Under the pieces are notes generated by a model, which saw nothing but the letters and a program-made list of their open reading frames with translations, did no database searches and had not been told where the DNA came from. From Balanoglossus misakiensis (lineage: Eukaryota > Hemichordata): DNA of 64,000 nucleotides. Positions within the stretch are counted from its first letter, which is position 1. Each line of letters starts with the position of its first letter. This document shows positions 52,317-64,000 of the stretch, piece by piece. A program made the position numbers and the translations under genes. The stretch covers positions 13,392,001-13,456,000 of the forward strand of contig CM082576.2 of the NCBI GenBank assembly GCA_040954595.2, in the 5' to 3' direction.

Positions 52317-53812
52317 AGGTTTCCATTTTTTTGTATTTTCTCCTCCGACATCAAAAGCAAATGCAGCGTTTCCATCGAAAGCACTCGTTGTGTGTTCATG
52401 ACAGGCTTACAAATACGAGCAAGGCTCCGGGTTCGGGAGTAAAATTCGAAGGCGAAATAATGAACTGTTTAGCGTCTTTTGCCGTACGAATTGAAGACCG
52501 ACTTACGGCAACAGTTTAAAAAGATTATACGACTGTCACTCTTTAAAAAACAATAGAAATCTTTATAAATCATAAGAGATATCAGATTGATAGGTTCATG
52601 TAAACACAAATGACTCTAATGATCGTTGTCGTGGTATTCAGCATGACAATTAATACATGTGCGCTGCTCCTAGTTAAATAATCATTTAAGTGTTAAGATT
52701 CTTGAATCACTGTTTGGGCCGTAAAACCACAATGCTATAGAACCACGCCACCAGCAACGAGTCCAGAGTAAATGGCTCCTAGACAATATTGTGTGATCTA
52801 CGTGACTGTGAACGTACCATGACCCGGTCATTGCCTTCCAATGACATCACTGAAAGATTTTACTGTATATTGGTTTCTACTGTGAATCTGAGCAAAATTC
52901 TCGAAAGCATATGACGTTACAGCCCACCATGCATTGGGGAATTTTCAATTCATTACACGTATAACAATACAGAAACTTACAGTGCATGAGATGACAGCAA
53001 TATACTAGCCGAAAACAATGATAAATTCGTGAAAGCATCTGAAGAAAGCTTAGAGGAGGTTATTTGAGATATCTGTCCTATTATGACAATTTCTACCGTT
53101 GTCATTACTGAAAACCACAGGATAAGAATAAACGTATTTGGAAATCCATGCCTAAAAGCAGAACATTATGTGGTCCATTGGAGATGTTAACTATTGTAGG
53201 TTTGTTTGGCGTGTTTACAGGAGATGCATTCTCACATGGTAATATATGACCTTGGTGAGGTCAAATTTAGTGCTTACTTCCAAACGAAGAAGGACAGCGT
53301 GTCGAAACAAACGCGCCTAAACCATATTTGATTCTGTGCTGATAAAAAACTGCGTGCAAAATTATTCACTAAACGAAGTCTCTGAATGGGCAATTGACAT
53401 GTATAAAGGTAAAACTCTGTATTCGGTCCATGCGCTTAGCCGGACTAAAATCAGTCTGTACGAAGTGATGACACAAACCCAAACGCCCCCAATGTCCAAA
53501 CCCACTTTGTTGCAGTGGAGGCGTCCGGGCCGTCTCATCATATTTTGTTTAGATTCAGACAAAATGTCATGGTAACGTGAGTATAGTTTCCGTTTAATAC
53601 CGAGTGCTTTAGCTTGCCATCGGCGGTGGAAGAAGAAAAAGATGAGAGAGGAACCCCGCCAAGATTTACCGGTTTACCTCCAGTAATACAAAGACTGTTA
53701 TCCTATGATCTCTCGAATGTTGGTGGCTTAGAACAAACAGTATAAATTTCGGATGACGGATTCAAGCAAAAAAACATTGCGTCTCTAGTTTCCGATGACG
53801 CGAACGCGAGCA

Positions 53813-53844
53813 TTTAAACACCGAACCCGAGCAACTACAAGATC
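53813..53844 (+). repeat. Short dispersed repeat, copy 2
   Basis: TTTAAACACCGAACCCGAGC and then AACTACAAGATC, a direct relative of the copy at 52284, about 1.5 kb away. It may be the end of a small mobile element. Confidence 0.5.
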
Positions 53845-56800
53845 TTGCTGAGAATATAGAAAGAATTTTGACGACAGTAGACAGCAATAAGCTTAAATTT
53901 CTTACTCACTAGAATAAATTTACAAACTTCTTAATAAATTTACACTTAAAATTTACCATGTGCGCTGTAAACGTTACTTGGCAACATCTACTGGGACACA
54001 AGAAAACAAAATCAAATAAATAGATAATGGGAAAGTAATTTTACTTCACCTGTGAAACTAATAGCTGCTCCATGTTAACATTTCAGATAACCCATTGACA
54101 TAAGTTCAATTTCCGTTATACAAATCCTTCAACCCGACAGCCAAGTTAGATTGGCCCAAAACGAGCCTGAAAACAATATCAATTGCACAGAATTACTGAG
54201 AATAGAAATATAGAATGACAATCCGTCTTTCTCTGGTGATGTTATCAAAACTGATTTCCCCCTCAACCAAAAAGAGTGTGTAGTTGAATATTCTCCGCCG
54301 TTTAATATACAAGTTTTAACTTATTCAGCACAATGTTTTATGACTTATGTGATCATGACGACCAACCTAACATTCACTGTCTATAATGTTTTAAGCAATA
54401 TTGCCTGACTTGCTTCTATTCTGTTCCCTTTGAAAATTATCAGATATTTCACAACTGAATAACTCGTTTGTAAGATGAAACACAGAGATGTTTAGTGAGC
54501 CCTCAACGGTCGCCTTAAAGTGAAAGTGTCTTTTCTTTTCCTGTATGTCTTTTAATATTTTGCTTGAAATTTGCTTGAATTTTCCATTTTATTTACATAA
54601 GTAATATAGTTTTTCCTTTTAAAGTATGGTGTGTGCAGACGACAGGGTCACAATTTTCGTGAACATGCGCCTTACTCGAACGTCCTAATTAATAGATATG
54701 GGAAACCTCTTTTACCGATACATTCAACATTTTGCTTTCATATAGAGGTGTGCTTTATTCCCAAAAGACTTCATTGTGTACTGTGACAACGATAAGATGC
54801 CATCGCCAACAAATCAGGCGTGCAAAAACGACGACCCGAGTTTGTTCCTATAGAAAATAACGAAAGCTTTAGTAGCAAGTATGGCCTGAAAGGAATAGCC
54901 TCATTAGGGTTACAGCTCTGCAGTGCCGGTGTTCGAAGACTAAGAACATCTGAAATAAGACACAACGTGTCAGTTGCAAAATCTTGAATCTAAATCAGCA
55001 TTGGGCGTACCACCGACAGTAGACACTGTCACAACGGTTCTCCCAATCCTGTGCGTTAGGTGAAAGTGTTCAATTTGAGGGCGCCTTTCGCTTGATAATC
55101 ATCACCTCTTGTGAGTTTGTAAAATGCTGGTGACCTCTTGGGCGCTAAATAACCTATTACACCACACGCGCCTGTAAGAATTTCCACGGATATTCACGGG
55201 TGACAAGTTCAAGTCTCTGGTGTGAGTTTTCCTGGCAATAATTGAAAACCGTGACCCCCCCCCTACCCATTACTTTAATACATCCAGTCTGTGGTTGATC
55301 AATATCTTTATATTTCCCTATGAGACACCAATGAATGGACTTGTAAACAGGTGCACACATGATAAAACCTTTCCGATGTCGATGCTCTGTAACGACTATG
55401 GATCAACATTGACGTGTCTCTGTACAATTTAGGCTTTAGGAGAAGTCAGTCACGTATTTATAGTACCTCAATCAAAATTGATCAAAAAGTTGACGCTCAG
55501 GAGGGCGGCACCACGGATATTTCAAATTGAACATTCGTTTATATGTGCTGTTATGAAGTAATACGAATTTATAAGATACGAGAATAATTGGCGAAATGTT
55601 TTAGCCTTCATTAATAATAAAGTTGCGTTATTTTATGATGCGCATAATCTACATACTAAATATCGAGTCTCTAGACGATACCGAACACTGCGGAGAGATA
55701 TCTTGTAAAATATTGGCGTTGCAGAAAAACCGAGCAAATCAGCCAGGTATACGAAATAGATGGTTGAATCTATTAGGGATACTGTAGATGAGTGTTGATC
55801 GAGTAGGGTCTTGAATAGCCTATACTATCTGTTCGCATAAAAAGCGAAACTCGCCAACATAGATGGCGCTGTTTTGAGACAGAGAGAGAGTCATCATTGC
55901 CCGGGTCATGCCACAGAGGACGTTCATTCGACAGCAACCAACCACTTGACTTAGGATACAAAGAAAATGCAGATATCATCACCTTTTTGGCAGAAGCGAG
56001 TGACAGAAGTGACCTGATCGGTTTCTTGTGACGCATCAATGCACGTTTACATTCGTCAAGGTCAGGGTCACCCTCGAAAGGGCAGGACAGAATTCATACA
56101 AGTAACTCTTGCAAGTCTTCAAATTGCAATCTGTTTTGTTTTGATGGGATTCACCAATCTCATACATTATAATGGATCTTAATCTTAATCTTCGTCAAAA
56201 GATTTTCACGTTTTTTTAATTGTAACCGTATATCAAATACCACAGTCTTGTACTACATTATTACATTTCTATGGACAGATTGGAAAAGTAAATTGAAATA
56301 TTTTCTACAATTTGTCATATTTCAAAGACTATCATCTTAGAATGGAGGAAACGTTTTGTACATGTCCTGTTTATTATTTACCCTGTTCAAACTTGCACAC
56401 GCAGTCCCCAGTCAGTGGTTGTTCCTCAGCAAGCACACAGACATTCCCAGATTTTATTTTTAATAATATTAAATAATGCCAACAACTACATGAAATGGGT
56501 CTTTAAACGAATCTTAATCGAAACTATTATTATCATCACCAGCAAGACTCGGAATTCTACCATTAAAATTTGAAACTGAATATAATTAAACTCATGCAAA
56601 TAGGCTTATCCAAAAGATGAATGATTTAGTGGTCGTTGTACTTGTGCGCGCAGTTGAAGATGACGTTCAATATGTTCCTGCCTGCAAGCTCAGTATTGAA
56701 TTTCAGAATCATCTGTAACTTATACGAAAGGTGAATTAAGCTCTAGTATATTTTATTCATTTGGCAGACAAGACAAGTCGGAATTCTAAAATATAATTCC

Positions 56801-56866
56801 ATGCCATTAGGATCATACGTACGTAACGCTTGGTTTCTCAACACAATGCCGAGGGTCAAAAACATC

Positions 56867-56887
56867 CGATAGTATCGGATACTATCG
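56867..56887. other. 21-bp perfect palindrome
   Basis: CGATAGTATC, a central G, then GATACTATCG. The half-site GATACTATCGGA occurs again at 57258-57269. This could be a protein-binding dyad or the end of an element. Confidence 0.6.
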
Positions 56888-59800
56888 ATCTAAACGTCTA
56901 GTAATGTCTATGTTTGAAACTAGGAACACACTGACCCCTCACTCAGCTAAGATTTATTCAAGCAAAATCCAAGTAGATCTTATAAAACTTAAGCTTAGCA
57001 TTTAAAGCCTAAATAATGTAAAATAATGTTAGCACACGACAGTAAATATCTGCCTAATAATTTCAAGGGTCCTGAATTGCACCGAAACACTCAACTTACA
57101 AACAAGCAAAGCAAATATCTATGCAACCAAATGTGTAGTACTGATACACGTTATAAATGAACCAACCACGTAGAAACCAGTGCAGTCTTCTTGAACCAAA
57201 ATGAAATACGATCTTACGATAAACAGTGATGTCGACAAAAACAATTTACAAACGTGCGATACTATCGGACAGTAAACAACGGCATGACCTCACCGAATCA
57301 CACGCATCAACATGCACGATCAAATTCCCTCCCAAAACAAATCCGTACTAGTACGGCGCAAGAAATGTCATCGATAACATCTAAAGAAGCAACACGGAAC
57401 ACCACATAGTGAAAATTGATTCAGAATTGAACTCACCACTGCGCTTGCGCAACTTTCCCTATGTGAAGAAACTTCCAAGGTGGCGTAAGCCCCCTATTTT
57501 CGTCCCAGCTGTAAAGGTTTGTTTTTCGCATGTGCATTTGATCTGATAGTGTGTTCAGATGATCACTTACAAACGACAGAAAATCAGGTTTATCACTATG
57601 GGGAAGGATCTAATCGGTGATCACGCCCGTTCCTCCTCCGCCACTGCCTTCTACCACTCCTTTTATGAAGATTATTTTGCGTTCTTTAAGAAAAGTTCTA
57701 AGTTTAAGGTAGAATGCGCCTCGAACATCAAAGTCTTAAACTTTCTCTCATATCTTGCTCAAGGCAACTTTAGGATAGGATTCTCTCTGATAAATAAGAA
57801 TAAAAGTTAAGCCTCGCCGTGCAAAATTTCGAATGAGAGACCAAATTGCTAAAAAATCGTCTCAAATTTGAAATTCATGAAATGAGGACAGTCAGTTTTC
57901 TTCTCTGTTTTCAAAAACGCTTTACTATAGCAAAACAATGGGAGGTTTGCAGGACTATCATTTTTCTGAAAATCAGTCTCCAAGGCGCATACTACCTTAA
58001 TGCAATTTTTTGAGATATTATATTAAACTTTTAAGCGCTTGAACTACGCTCGGACACCATAAGCATTACCACAGGCCTTGAAACTCTATTGTACGGAACT
58101 TTTTACACATTTTTCATGGTTATAAATTCTCGTGTAAACGTGCTAACCGAGGGGCAAGTATCAGCTGGCTATCAACCATTGACGAAACATACAAGAAGAA
58201 TAAATAATTAATTGGTTGCAACCACAATAATGGCCGCCTCAATCAAACTGCACAAATGAGGCATAACCGCTTCTAATTTTGGGTCATGTTAATGAACTTT
58301 ATTCCTTTGATAATTTTACGCATTTTGATCCAAAATGTGTTTTCCCGCCATAAAGATTAGGGCAGTAGTCTTTTTCCCGTCAAAAGTACCTTCCGGTCGC
58401 GAGTTTGTTCCAGTCCGCTTGTTTGTGTGTGAACACGTGAGCTAACCAGCTACATGTACAAAGTTACTGTGGTCAGACACGGAAAAAAACATCGATATAA
58501 TTATGTAAATGACCAGTAACTTTTCATGAAATTGTTCGATGTATTTTTAGGTCCATTAGCTGTAGTTACCAAACATATCACGACCTAAAATATCATTAAA
58601 TTTTCTCAGACGTTCTGTGTTTGTGGGAAAATAGTCACGGAATCAAACAGTTTATTTTTCAATTCGAGAATGGAAGCGAGAGTTTGGTATCTCAGAAATG
58701 TGACTGTCCTTTTATCTTGCTTGTTAATTAACCACAACGAAAGACTAAGAAGAAGCCTGTGTCACAAACCGCAGTCAGGAAACATTGTGTGGGGGGAAAC
58801 TGTAAACAGCGCCCTCTGGGGCTTTTGAACTCACCCGAACACCGTGTAGGCCGCCCGCTTTTGGAAATACTAGAAAGTCAGCCATTTTTAGTGGTTTCCT
58901 TTGCTTCACTTAACAAGAGCCCGACTTTTGAAAAGCAGCCTGAAATTGTAGCCAATTGTGTCCATTTCCCTCTTTATGTCCACATCCACGTCACGTCGAC
59001 CGTAACGTCGGCGGGAAATGCGGAGCTGTGGGCAAATTCCCGAAGTTCACGGCGGTATCACTTTTTAGCCGTTTCCACCTTATTGCTCTGTATACGCACT
59101 TCCCGTGTGAATTACATGTTAAATACAAATAGCTTTACACGGTTAGCAAACCTGTAAGAAAATCCCCCGATTGCTCTATTGTTTTCACGCTGCTAGCCGC
59201 AGTTAGAGTATAGGAAAGCCAAACAGACCATGAAATGAAAGGTTGAAATGTGTGCACATTTGTTTATGTTTTCCCATGAAGCGAGGAAGGACAGACGGGC
59301 TATAGCTGGCACCCTCCGAACAATAGTGTGTGTTCCCACGATAGGAGTATCTAGGGAGAATCCCTTTCAGTATAATTTTGCAAAACGACATAGAGAACGA
59401 TGGGATTCTGCAGCGACGGCACGATGATTTCAATCACATGAGTCCTGCACTCGGGGAAGGAGACGGCAAAGCATCTCTCACGTCTCACTTTCAGGTCTTG
59501 GTCAAACTAATTTTGTCTCTTGCGACATACTCGGGTGGCATTTACCTGAAATCCATCCAGACAGATCGCCGTGGCACACGCCCGTCAATTTTCTTTATTC
59601 TGGGGGAGATCGGGTAGCGACTAACATTTCAGAGTAGTGGTTTATAAGCGCAAGGGACACAGATATCCAATTTGAAAACAGCCCTCAGTACAAAAACGCC
59701 AATGTTACACAAACAGTTCTAATGTCCACAGCGAGCTTCGAATGTCTCCCAATCTACTACGCTGGATCTAATGAAATGAAATGCATCCAACACCACGCTA

Positions 59801-60901
59801 ATTGTACGGTCTAGCCTTACATATTGAGAGCAGTCGCCAGGTGGATATTACACTATGCTGATAGATTCGATATGTTTTCTGGGCCAATTTGCGACAAGCC
59901 AAAAACGGCTGGATGCCACCCCGTTCCTTTCTGGCACATTTATTTCCAGTCGCGTGAAATTAACCGATTTCACTGAATGGCAAATATCGTTAAGCAACGA
60001 CAAAACAGAGCACAATAAGGCGGTATTTTCTCTCGACGTTTTCCCGCCATAATGAGACCCCGATCAATGTATTTGCAGTCTTGTTGGATGATGTAAAAAA
60101 ATGATTTACGAAAAAAGTGTTGCCGATATGTAATGATTAAGAAATGACATGGTAATGGCTCCTTATTTTTATTTGGGGGAAAGAAAAAATCCCCGTTTTT
60201 TCTTTCTTAAGCGATAAATCTCGGTGTGTCGTCTGTCAGGATGTTTGATGCAGTGGCTTGATCGATGGTAGCATGGGCGGTCTTACCAAATTACGCAGCC
60301 TCCGGCCACGGCGGCCAACAGAACCGAACGACACTATTGTGTGACATGCTGGCGTAATACAATCAAGTAAACACGGCGCGTCCAAGTCGATTCTCCGCCG
60401 GTTGTGACATGTAATTTACCGCGCATGTCAGCGCCGTGGGAGCCCCGGCGTGAATTTAAACGATAGCCGAAAATAGTCGCCAATAATCAAAATGGCAGAG
60501 TCTCAGACATCGCGTCCAAATGCAAGAATTTAATTTCGCCAGCACTGGCGGCACCAAGCTGGGTGGACCGTTTTTAGCATCCGATCCGCTCCTCGCTATG
60601 GCCACCAGGAATGCGGCCGAAATTAGACTCGAATACTTCTGTTTGTTGTTCGCCCCATTTCTCCGTCCGTCCGTCCGGCAGAAGTGATTTTGCTATTGGC
60701 TGTCAGAGAGTGGAGTGGAGAAGTTCACGCGATAGTTCGCCGGGGGGTTCGGCTTCGCTGTCAAACCAACCCAGTGTTTCCCTGACGTCCGCGCCGAGAG
60801 GGACAGACGAAATCTCTTCAAGAACCTCTGAAGCCGTCGAAGCAGTGAATAGTATGGAATACCGAGATCAGTCGGAACCAATTTTAGAGGAACTTGTCAT
60901 G

Positions 60902-60924
60902 GGAAGAAGAAGAAGAAGAAGAAG
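60902..60924. repeat. Short GAA repeat
   Basis: Seven to eight GAA/AAG units. It produces an arginine run in one frame of an otherwise unrecognised 118-codon frame (60611-60967). Confidence 0.75.
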
Positions 60925-63900
60925 ACAAAAAAGACGTCATAAGTTCTCGGGTGACGAAGCGATGTAAATGTTCGATTTATTATTTGCAAATTGTGGCCAC
61001 TTGATCCGCTCTCGCAAACACGTAGAACGGCTGACTCCCAGTGTGCTCAAAAATAACCTCAGAGTCATCCCGGTCAACCGGTGATGAGACAAAAATATCA
61101 CATCGCGGCTGCTAAGATTCTTCTAACTTTTCGTAGCGCCCACATCAAGTAATAAAAGCTCCCCTGGTCTGTATAGACACCGAGGAGCCAAAAACATCCA
61201 CTACTTTTCCTTGTTCTCGACTTGCACCAGGATGATATTTACGCTCAAAAGTTTGTTCTGGTGTTGAGAACACTGTCCAGGCAGACAGCGGGAAGCACAC
61301 GAGGTGCTTCTACATCTACATGTAAAGTGATGTGCGGTGTCAACACGTTGTGTTTATGCGCCGCTTGAAGCTAATTGTCATGGTGATAACGTTTAAAGGG
61401 GAAGTCAGGTAGTGGGAAGTGGAAATAAAAAAAATGCAAAGTCGAATGCACCTTGTCATGAGGGAGAGAGTTAATGGGAGAACAGGTTGGGTTCGGGCAA
61501 AAAGTCTTTGTAACTCCCAGTGTATCTACTACCGACGACCTTCCAAGCCGCACCACAACGCCAAGACACAAGTAGTCATCCACAGCATTTATACCTCTCG
61601 GTTTTAAGTCTTCCCGGTTGCGAATCGGCATGGAGATTACACCTGGGGACCGGGACCTTTACAGAGTTTACACAAATACATGTTTACCACAAAATCGTGG
61701 CGTCTTTGTCTCATAGGTGGCTTTTTTACACAGCGGTGAAAATGATCACTTGTAACAATCAAAGAAGTCTGATTCTTGATGAGGTTTTCTTTTCACCGGC
61801 ACACAATGGGTGATGGTGATGGATGAGGGGGAGCCGGGCGTACGCCATAGTCTCTCCGTCAGTGCCGCCTTTATCACAACATTTTTGTTAGGTCACGTTC
61901 TGTTTGCCAGATCCAAGATGCCTTGAAGAAACGGTTACATTTTTAATAGATTTTCAGCGTTATATGGCACCGAGCACAAGGCGCTGTTCTACCGATTTCA
62001 CCAGCATATACTGGTGAGGTGGGTACATCAACGCGTCGCCGCATAGTACATACATGTATTCTTGCGGGCGATTGAACCGCCCGCATTCACAAGTTTATTC
62101 AGAAGTCCTAGTGGCAACAGAGCGTTGCGACGCTGGTGTTCTCTAACAAGTAACGGTAAACTTTCAATCAAAACAGTTCTCAATTGCTATTACAAGGTTC
62201 TGGATGAGTTCTGTTGGTGGCTGCATCCCGTAGAACTCGATACCACGCTCAGGTTACATCGGCCAGTGGTAATCACCTATCTCGCATGTAACATGACTGC
62301 GTTTGGACACAGGTGTACGGTAAACGAACCCCGTGTGCTATTGATGCGGACGCCATCCTACCTGCCTGTTCACGCTAGTCTGCTTTTCGCCAGAGCTTTC
62401 CAGCGTGACAACTCCCCGAACCTTATCTCTCCTATACTCCACTCCTACAAAGGGTTTAACTCGAGCGTCTCTCTAAACAGCTGCCAATAAAACAATAAGT
62501 TGCCCAGGACTTGTCCGCGTGAGAAATGGTTCGAGTTGGAAGGAGGGATGGGGATGGGGGGGGGGGGGTTCTTTGCGTGGTAACGGTCTGTTTCCAAGGC
62601 AGCGTAAAGTAGCATATGCTACGATATATCGATTTCTCGAAGGAAATACTGTATTCGATAACCGTGTACTCTTACAGTGTAGGTTGGCCGAGCACTTGGA
62701 AAGTGGGAAAGAAAGAAGATATATCTCAATGTACATGTACCGCGCCATTTCACCGACTGAATTTAGGCCTATAGTCTGCCGAAAACGCGAAAGTGATACG
62801 CATATGCATTTTTTCTCCAAAACATCTTGAACGGAAATCTAATTTCAATTAAATATTTCAATTAAATTAACTTTTAAAGATGAAAGCTTAAAAAGACGAA
62901 AGAAATTGTCGAAAAAAATTGAGCTGTTCTATTTCAGGCGGGAATCTCTAGCACAACAATGAAGGAAAAAAAGTAGTCTGTCCTGAAGAAATGGCGCCTC
63001 GCTGGGACGATGCTGGTGTCCATAACGAATAAATTGCGCCCCATTCTGTCAGTCTGGATATTTTCTTTAACGTCTGGCCTGTCGTCAACTCATGATGTAT
63101 GACAGTCATAACATGGAAGATGTAGAGAGTGTCAAACATTTGATACTTTCCCCCGATCAATCCGGGTGCTCCACTTGCCTTCTTGTGTCAACAGTGTCGG
63201 CGATCGAATTCTATTCAGTTCAGCTGTTGGTCGCATGAACGCCTTTAAAACTGTCATGTTTGGACATATTTTGCTCTTCAGACGACCAGTTTAGAATAAC
63301 AGCCAGGCTATCAGTTGGCCGGCTCGGGCCGTAACTAGTGCAAATTGTATCAAATTTATACGCTTTTAATGGTGGACGAGAAGTCAAAATACAAATAACG
63401 CCGAGTTTACTATGAGATCAAATATCGCTCCCTAACTGATGACATAGAACAAATGGCCTGTCATGAAACAGGACACCTTCGGAAGACTACACACACAGTT
63501 TGCAGAGCCTGCCTGTGTACTCGCGCTGAACACTCTCCTTGGTTTGCGAATGAACTATTTTTTTCTGTCCGTGTGTGTGCGCGCGCCGTCGTTGCCATGG
63601 TTTACATGTATACGTGTCGACTTTAACATTTCTGGCTTGTTCTCTCTGGGCGGACGCCGTCGTTCTGGGGGTGATTTCTGACTGACATGTTCGGCATCAC
63701 GAGGATGCGACCGGATTTTATTTTCTGGGGGGATTAACTGGGAGTTGCCTGGATCAGTTTTAATTGGCTGGGTACATATGTGTATCTATGCAGCAATGGT
63801 GTCCGTCCGTTATAAACACTTCGCATTCTGTAGCTCTTAAAAAGTTTATATGTTACATCGCGAATGACTTTTGTAACCGGCACACTTTTTTAACACGTTG

Positions 63901-64000
63901 AACAGCATTGTTTATTCCGCCTAGAGTCTCATATTGGTAAAGTAAGACCCTTCCTACTATCAGCACTCCGGCGGGGCGGGAGTTTAATCTGTAGGCCAGA

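Larger units (their letters stand above)
46650..64000. other. 17.3-kb stretch without a recognised gene, upstream of Six4/5
   Basis: Frames of up to 142 codons exist (for example 62062-62490 and 58759-59157) but none resembles a known family or shows paired splice sites with conserved content. Named elements inside are a hairpin at 48774-48802, the TGTTG array at 49561-49652 with a decayed simple-sequence tail to about 49950, a three-copy short repeat at 52.3-53.8 kb, a 21-bp palindrome at 56867, a GAA run at 60902, and G/C runs near 55257 and 62556. As the 5' flank of a developmental regulator it is a likely place for enhancers, but none can be proven here. Confidence 0.45.

Noticed and set aside
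57559-57810. 83-codon frame with aromatic-rich product and an AATAAA at its end
   Set aside because: Codon choice looks mildly gene-like at first, but no family is recognised and no splice or promoter signals support it; left unannotated.
58759-59157. 132-codon frame on the + strand
   Set aside because: No recognisable domain or exon context.
60611-60967. 118-codon frame ending in an Arg-rich run
   Set aside because: The basic run comes from a GAA repeat; nothing else is recognisable.
62062-62490. 142-codon frame on the + strand
   Set aside because: No recognisable domain, no splice or promoter context, and length compatible with chance in 64 kb of six frames.

Overview
The window is a piece of an animal nuclear genome. 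It has short exons with GT-AG introns, very low coding density, many microsatellites and one large satellite array. Two conserved animal genes can be reconstructed exon by exon. The left one, on the + strand, is CLASRP (also called SFRS16 or SWAP2), an SR-related splicing regulator: 15 coding exons between 1967 and 10921 give a 647-residue protein. The right one, on the - strand, is a SIX4/5-class homeobox gene. Its first coding exon at 45636-46333 carries the whole SIX domain and homeodomain, and a probable last exon lies at 40702-40960; together they predict 318 residues. A single undivided Six4/5-type gene points to an invertebrate rather than a vertebrate. I cannot place the phylum; a marine deuterostome or lophotrochozoan would fit.

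Layout. 1-1966: non-coding flank with a possible minus-strand promoter and first exon. 1967-11.4 kb: CLASRP and its 3' UTR, with two small MITE-like elements in introns and a duplicated exon end/splice donor. 11.5-24.16 kb: no gene recognised; holds a very long hairpin with 81-bp arms (17020-17193), a GAT microsatellite, a GC-alternating patch and a nested foldback. 24159-35312: an 11.15-kb head-to-tail satellite of an 88-bp monomer, about 127 copies, with clear higher-order structure. 35.3-40.7 kb: no gene recognised. 40.7-46.65 kb: Six4/5, with a 4.7-kb intron containing GT, ATGT and GAGT microsatellites and three CCAAT boxes upstream of the start. 46.65-64 kb: no gene recognised; presumably 5' flank of Six4/5, with scattered hairpins, palindromes and simple repeats.

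The two genes converge (CLASRP rightward, Six4/5 leftward) and the satellite lies between their 3' ends. Nothing in the sequence suggests that they work together: one is a housekeeping splicing factor, the other a developmental transcription factor. The least ordinary features are the satellite with its higher-order repeats and conserved CpG core, the 81-bp-arm hairpin, the competing splice donors in CLASRP, and the very short histidine-rich C-terminus predicted for Six4/5. All coordinates and reading phases were worked out by hand; no database search was run.
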